DNA of 64,000 bases from Gliomastix tumulicola (Eukaryota; Ascomycota; Sordariomycetes; Hypocreales; Bionectriaceae), in the NCBI GenBank assembly GCA_001599755.1, contig BCHX01000006.1, forward strand, positions 1,289,336 through 1,353,335. Reading direction: 5' to 3'. Shown piece after piece: positions 60,049 through 64,000 of this stretch. The translations under genes were made by a program, and so were the position numbers. Under the pieces are notes generated by a model. That model was not told where the DNA came from, did not search any database, and saw only the letters and a program-made list of their open reading frames with translations. Each line of letters opens with the position of its first letter. Within the stretch, counting starts at the first letter, position 1.

Positions 60049-61035
60049 ATGGCGCAACAACTCAACGTCAAATGGGCGGTGGCTACCGTCTCGCTGGGCA
60101 AGCATCCTTCACACACTATCGAGCGCAAGTTCAGAGCCGCTCGAGAGAACGGCTTCGAGGGCGTCGAGGTGGTCTGGGCAGACCTCGAAAGCCATGCTCG
60201 CCTGAATTCGCAGTCCACCAAGGTCTCGGCCCAGCAGATCAAAGAGTGTGCCGCCGAAAACGGCCTCACCATCCTGACCCTCAACCCTCTCAAGTGGTTC
60301 GAAGGCAACCTGAACACGCCGTTTGATGAGAGACTAGCCCAGGCAACAGAGTGGATTGAACTGGCTTCGCTCATGGGCACGTCCATCATCCAGATGCCAT
60401 CTCAATTCCTGTCTAACAGCACGGGGGAGGAGTCTACCATTATCCCGGAACTACAGCGTCTTGCCGACGAAGGGGCTAAGAAAAGTATCACATTTGCTTA
60501 CGAGGGTGTAGCGTTTGCACAGCATAATCCTCTTTGGCAAGACGCCCTCCGTGTTGTAAATGCCGTGAACCGTCCCAACTTTAAGATGGTCATCGATTCA
60601 TTTCATATACACGCTCGCATCTGGGGAGACAACACAACGACGAGTGGGGTTCTTCCTCAAGGTGAACAAATGCTTGAAAAATCCCTGGATGATCTGGTGC
60701 GGACATTTCCTAAGGAGAAGCTTCTCTACGTACAACTGTCGGATGCCAGCAGGTTCGATACGCCGCTTACCGAAGACTCTGCTTTGTTCGCAGGCTTGGA
60801 GGCCAAAGACCCACGGTTGGTGTGGTCCAGGACATTTCGGCCTTTTCCCCTGGAAAAGCCGGGGTATTTTCCCTTATCAGATTTCGCAAAGAAGCTGTTT
60901 GTGGACTTTGGTTGGACGGGCTGGGTCTCTATGGAGAGCTTTCTGAAAGAAACTGAAGAGGAGCAAAACGGGCCTGAGGTCATGGCTGCTCGAGCTTGGG
61001 CCTCTGTTGAGAACCTGAGCGCCAGCATATCCTGA
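60049..61035 (+). CDS. qutC: 3-Dehydroshikimate dehydratase
   Basis: Single exon, 328 aa. It is a TIM-barrel protein of the xylose-isomerase-like / AP-endonuclease-2 superfamily. The start is KWAVATVSLGKHPSHTIERKF, then ENGFEGVEV, NPLKWFEGN and a substrate loop. Metal-site candidates are Glu in FAYEGVAF, Asp and His in MVIDSFHIHAR, and Glu in WVSMESF. These are the positions seen in fungal QA-4/QUTC and bacterial AsbF-type enzymes, which use a divalent metal to dehydrate 3-dehydroshikimate to protocatechuate. Protocatechuate then enters the beta-ketoadipate route. It is shorter than N. crassa QA-4 (about 359 residues). A sugar-isomerase relative cannot be ruled out on sequence alone, but the position beside dehydroquinase and a quinate permease makes the dehydratase the best call. 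Confidence 0.85.
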   Translation: MAQQLNVKWAVATVSLGKHPSHTIERKFRAARENGFEGVEVVWADLESHARLNSQSTKVSAQQIKECAAENGLTILTLNPLKWFEGNLNTPFDERLAQATEWIELASLMGTSIIQMPSQFLSNSTGEESTIIPELQRLADEGAKKSITFAYEGVAFAQHNPLWQDALRVVNAVNRPNFKMVIDSFHIHARIWGDNTTTSGVLPQGEQMLEKSLDDLVRTFPKEKLLYVQLSDASRFDTPLTEDSALFAGLEAKDPRLVWSRTFRPFPLEKPGYFPLSDFAKKLFVDFGWTGWVSMESFLKETEEEQNGPEVMAARAWASVENLSASIS

Positions 61036-61362
61036 GGTAGCATAATTATATCGTGGCTACGCCATCAGGAGGTCTCGACCTTCTCTGCATCAGCGTGCCA
61101 GTCGTTGTATGGGGAAAGCGAGAAGAAAACCAGGCGCCCCATTCCATCGTCTGGTCGGGAGGTCTAGAAGTGACTCCGGTGAGATCGTCGTATCATCATG
61201 GATCCCCAGTGAAGATGCTCTGGACCTGAGCATTGGCAGCGGGCATGCAGCTACTCCCCAGTACAAGATGGATCAAGAAGGCCGTGTAGTCCCAGACGAG
61301 TCGAAAGTATTGGATCATGGTCGAGACCGTCAGTTTGGCGCCTTTCAGTCATAACTTGGGTT

Positions 61363-61378
61363 AAGTAAACGTTTATCC
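61363..61378 (+). promoter_or_regulatory. Candidate QUTA/QA-1F activator site
   Basis: AAGTAAACGTTTATCC matches the N. crassa QA-1F consensus GGRTAARYRYTTATCC at 14 of 16 positions. Both mismatches are the first two bases and the right half is perfect. It lies between the dehydratase gene and the permease gene, about 965 bases upstream of the permease ATG. Confidence 0.45.
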
Positions 61379-61709
61379 AAGGGTAAGCCACACATCATGT
61401 ATTAGACGCCACGGTCTGGAATTCTGGGGAAGCGGGGAGATTTTTGTTTCTCTTGCTTTCACCATTGATTACCGTAGAATGAAGCTCCAGTCAATAGATT
61501 GCTACCGACCACGTGTGTATCATCAAATCCCTGTTAGTGATTTTATCATCGTTGAAACTTATATTTTTCTCGAACAGTAGCAAAAATAATCTCATATGAG
61601 CTCTCCTTTTTTTTTTTTTTTAATCTTAGCTTGTATAGGTTGGAAAGGGCTTATTGGACCCGGCTTGATATAGTAGACTAGCACCTTGGACTTGCAGCCC
61701 GGCATCGTA

Positions 61710-61818
61710 ATAATAGCCCGACCTGACGGATAACTGACCGGCCACATAGTAACAGCGCGACCCCACATCAACTACCCGACCTTGCAATAACTACCCGACT
61801 TCACAACAACGACCCGGT
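61710..61818 (+). repeat. Degenerate minisatellite, about 6 units of 18-20 bases
   Basis: Units begin TAATAGCCCGACC, TAACTGACCGGCC, TAACAGCGCGACC, AACTACCCGACC, TAACTACCCGACT and ACAACGACCCGG. A shared core of roughly TAACTACCCGACC with variable spacers recurs every 18-20 bases. It is in the upstream region of the quinate permease. Confidence 0.65.
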
Positions 61819-62176
61819 CCGGTCTCATGGCCGCCTAACCTTGCAGACCTTACAAACCTCGAGTCGGACCGGCAGCTGCCAAGGCGAGAACTGGCTGCTG
61901 CGGAGAAATGCCGTCTCCGTGCCATTGGTTGTCTCCAGATGCTGCCTAATTCGACGGGCAGACGCACGAACGAGAAAGAGAACGAGAGCCTTTTTACCCT
62001 GGTCTTGGTCGAACTTCCTGGCTTCGCATAAGGTTTCTGCCAGGCTCCCCACACGCACATGCTGAGCACCAAGTAATGGGGACCCGGGGACTTGTGGGAT
62101 TGTTGCGGGGGTTACATGATTCGTGCTGTGTGAAAGCGCAGACTCTAGTACGGGGTACGGGGAAATGGAACGAGGA

Positions 62177-62185
62177 TTTATAGAG
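62177..62185 (+). promoter_or_regulatory. Putative TATA-like element of permease
   Basis: TTTATAGAG about 160 bases before the permease start codon, followed by a CT-rich leader. A weak guess. Confidence 0.35.
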
Positions 62186-62343
62186 CGGCCCTTGCCTGGC
62201 AACTTCGAAACAAACACGACAAGCTTGCCTGTCTGAAGTGTGCAGTATATCGCCTCTTTGTTCTGAAATTTCACTTTTTTCTCTATCTCATCTCATCTAT
62301 TGTCTCTTGCTTTGGATCACCCTGTTCACCTTACTCAGCCAAG

Positions 62344-64000
62344 ATGAAGAGCCTCTTCTCTAGGCCCAAGGACGAGTCCGCGAATCCAGCGCCGGACTCT
62401 GTCTACAACTGGCGAGTCTATGCCCTGGCCTGCTCTGCCGCTTGGGGCTCGTCCATGTTCGGCTATGACTCCGCCTTCATCGGTGGCACCATGGCCCTTC
62501 CCTCGTTCCGGGATCGCTTCGGCCTGGACGAGGCCAACACCAACTTGGCGGCCCTGCGTGCCAACATTGTCAGCACTTTCCAGGCCGGCTGCTTCTTCGG
62601 CGTCATCCTCTGCTACTATCTGGTCGAGAAGTTCGGTCACCGCCGGGTCCTCATGGGTTGTGGCGCGATCTTCAACCTCGGTGCCGTCATCCAGATCTGC
62701 CGAGTTGGAGACCTGGCTTTTATCTATGCTGGAAGAGTCTTGACTGGTAAGTCTTCGAATTGCTTGTTAGTGGCTTGTCAGATATGGGTATTATGAGTTG
62801 TCGGGATCTCTTGCTGCAAGTAACGGGGTTTGTCTGGCTAACACTCGCTACGAAACAGGTCTCGGCGTCGGAGCCGGTTCTATGATTGTCCCCATCTACA
62901 TATCGGAATCCGGCCCGCCCGCGATTCGAGGACGACTTATCGGCGTATTCGAAATCTTCCTGCAGATCTCCCAGATCTTCGGGTTCTGGGTCAACTACGG
63001 CGTCAACATCCACATCTCGGCCGACTCGAACGCGCAATGGCGCCTCCCGTTCGCCCTGCAGCTGATCCCCGGCTCTCTCCTCGTCATCTGCATGTTCCTC
63101 CAGCCGGAGTCCCCTCGCTGGCTCCTCAATGCCGGCAGGGTTGACGAGGCCCGCAAGGTCCTCCAGAGACTCCGCCAACTTCCCGCAGACGACGCCTACC
63201 TGCAGTGGGAGGTCAACAGCATCCTGCAACAGATTGAGCAGGAAAGTACCCACGGTGGGAAGAGAAACTTGGCCTCGAAGCTCAAGCAGATATTTGGGAA
63301 CCCCAAGATGCGCTTGCGCCTGGGCTTGGGCGTGGCCATGTTTGTCTTCCAGAACATGAGCGGCATCAACGCGCTCAACTACTACTCGCCGTCCATCTTC
63401 AAGTCCATCGGATTCACGGGCACCAGCGTCGGACTTCTGGCGACTGGGATCTTCGGCATCATCAAGGCTTCCTCAACAACGCTGTATATGATCTGGGGCG
63501 TTGACAAGCTTGGACGAAGGATGTCGCTCATCATCGGACCCTTCGGAGCCGCCGTTGCCCTCTACTACCTCGCAGCCTTCACGAAACTGAGCAAGTCCTT
63601 CGAGATAGATCCTGATATGACGACGAACAGGTCCGCGGGAGCCTACGTTGCCATCGTCATGGTCTACGTTTTCGCCGCCTTTTACGCCATCTCCTGGAAC
63701 GGCATCCCTTGGATTTTCGCGTAAGTCGCCCAACGTGTACCAATTTTTTTTCTCATGTATTTGGGACTTCTTACTGACAAAAAAAACAGGGCCGAAATCT
63801 TCCCAGCAGGCATTCGATCGGTCTGCCTAGTCTTCACAACCTGCACTCAGTGGCTCGCCCAATTCGTCGTCGTCTACGCCACACCTTACATGATGCAGAA
63901 CATCACCTACGGCACGTTCCTCATCTTCGCCACGTCGGTCGTCCTGGCCGTGACGTTCACCTTCTTCTGCATCCCCGAGACGAAGGGCATCTTGGTGGAG
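62344..64000 (+). CDS. qutD: Quinate permease, 3' end cut by window
   Basis: Exons 62344-62746, 62859-63720 and 63790 onward are open to the window edge. At least 492 residues are present, so only the C-terminal tail is missing. It is a sugar-porter MFS protein with FGYDSAFIGG in TM1, YISESGPPAIRGRL, PESPRWLL, QNMSGINALNYYSPSIF and DKLGRRMSL. NYYSPSIFKSIGF and the substrate-site spacing resemble QUTD/QA-Y quinate permeases more than hexose transporters. Import of quinate across the plasma membrane is inferred, and its cluster neighbours support that. The last visible residues (PETKGILVE) are the conserved end of the final membrane bundle. The frame joins cleanly at both introns (112 and 69 bases). 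Confidence 0.9.

Larger units (their letters stand above)
61036..62343. other. Intergenic, quinate permease promoter
   Basis: Holds a strong QUTA-like palindrome, a degenerate minisatellite, a 16-base T-run at 61606-61621 and a TATA-like element. No gene is seen. Open frames at 61.8-62.3 kb are featureless. Confidence 0.6.

Noticed and set aside
1..64000. tRNA, 5S rRNA, CRISPR or transposon
   Set aside because: I looked by eye for B-box-like GTTCGA motifs, 5S core sequences, regular repeat-spacer arrays and terminal repeats; nothing convincing was found. A tRNAscan or RepeatMasker run could still reveal one.

Overview
The window is nuclear DNA from a filamentous ascomycete, most probably a Sordariomycete. 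The genes have short GT-AG introns with fungal donors (GTAAGT, GTATGT, GTGAGT) and GC-rich third codon positions. Recognisable proteins include an AreA/NIT2-type GATA factor, fungal Med12, Rgd1 and quinate-catabolism enzymes. I cannot name the species. No bacterial-style operon, rRNA, tRNA, CRISPR array or intact transposon was found. One ambiguous base (N) lies at 4633.

Left part (1-23.6 kb). After about 4.7 kb with no convincing gene come YAE1, a GPI-anchored wall protein, the kinetochore protein CENP-O/Mcm21, an SLC33-type acetyl-CoA transporter, phosphopantothenate-cysteine ligase, an MFS monocarboxylate-type transporter, a WBP11-domain splicing protein, a signal-peptide/single-TM protein with a Pro/Gln-rich tail, and a five-exon secreted protein with an HEXXH motif.

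Middle (23.6-54.6 kb). A 4.2 kb gene-free stretch precedes the nitrogen regulator AreA/NIT2, which converges on a Dbf2/Sid2-type NDR kinase. Next are a Gre2-like extended SDR reductase, a secreted CREG-like split-barrel protein, Mediator subunit 12 (SRB8), an Rgd1-type F-BAR/RhoGAP protein, and an RBR E3 ubiquitin ligase with a long coiled-coil tail.

Right end (57.4-64.0 kb). This is a compact quinate-utilisation cluster: catabolic type II 3-dehydroquinase (qa-2/qutE), a classical SDR, 3-dehydroshikimate dehydratase (qa-4/qutC) and a quinate permease (qa-y/qutD) cut by the window edge. Together they would import quinate and convert 3-dehydroquinate to protocatechuate. The AroE-like quinate dehydrogenase and the QUTA/QUTR regulators are not in the window. 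The SDR sits where an oxidoreductase step would be expected, which is the most interesting hypothesis here. Two palindromes resembling the QA-1F/QUTA binding site and a degenerate minisatellite lie in the cluster's intergenic DNA.

All functional calls rest on motifs and remembered family features read by eye. No searches were run. Exon boundaries were chosen so that reading frames join across GT-AG introns.
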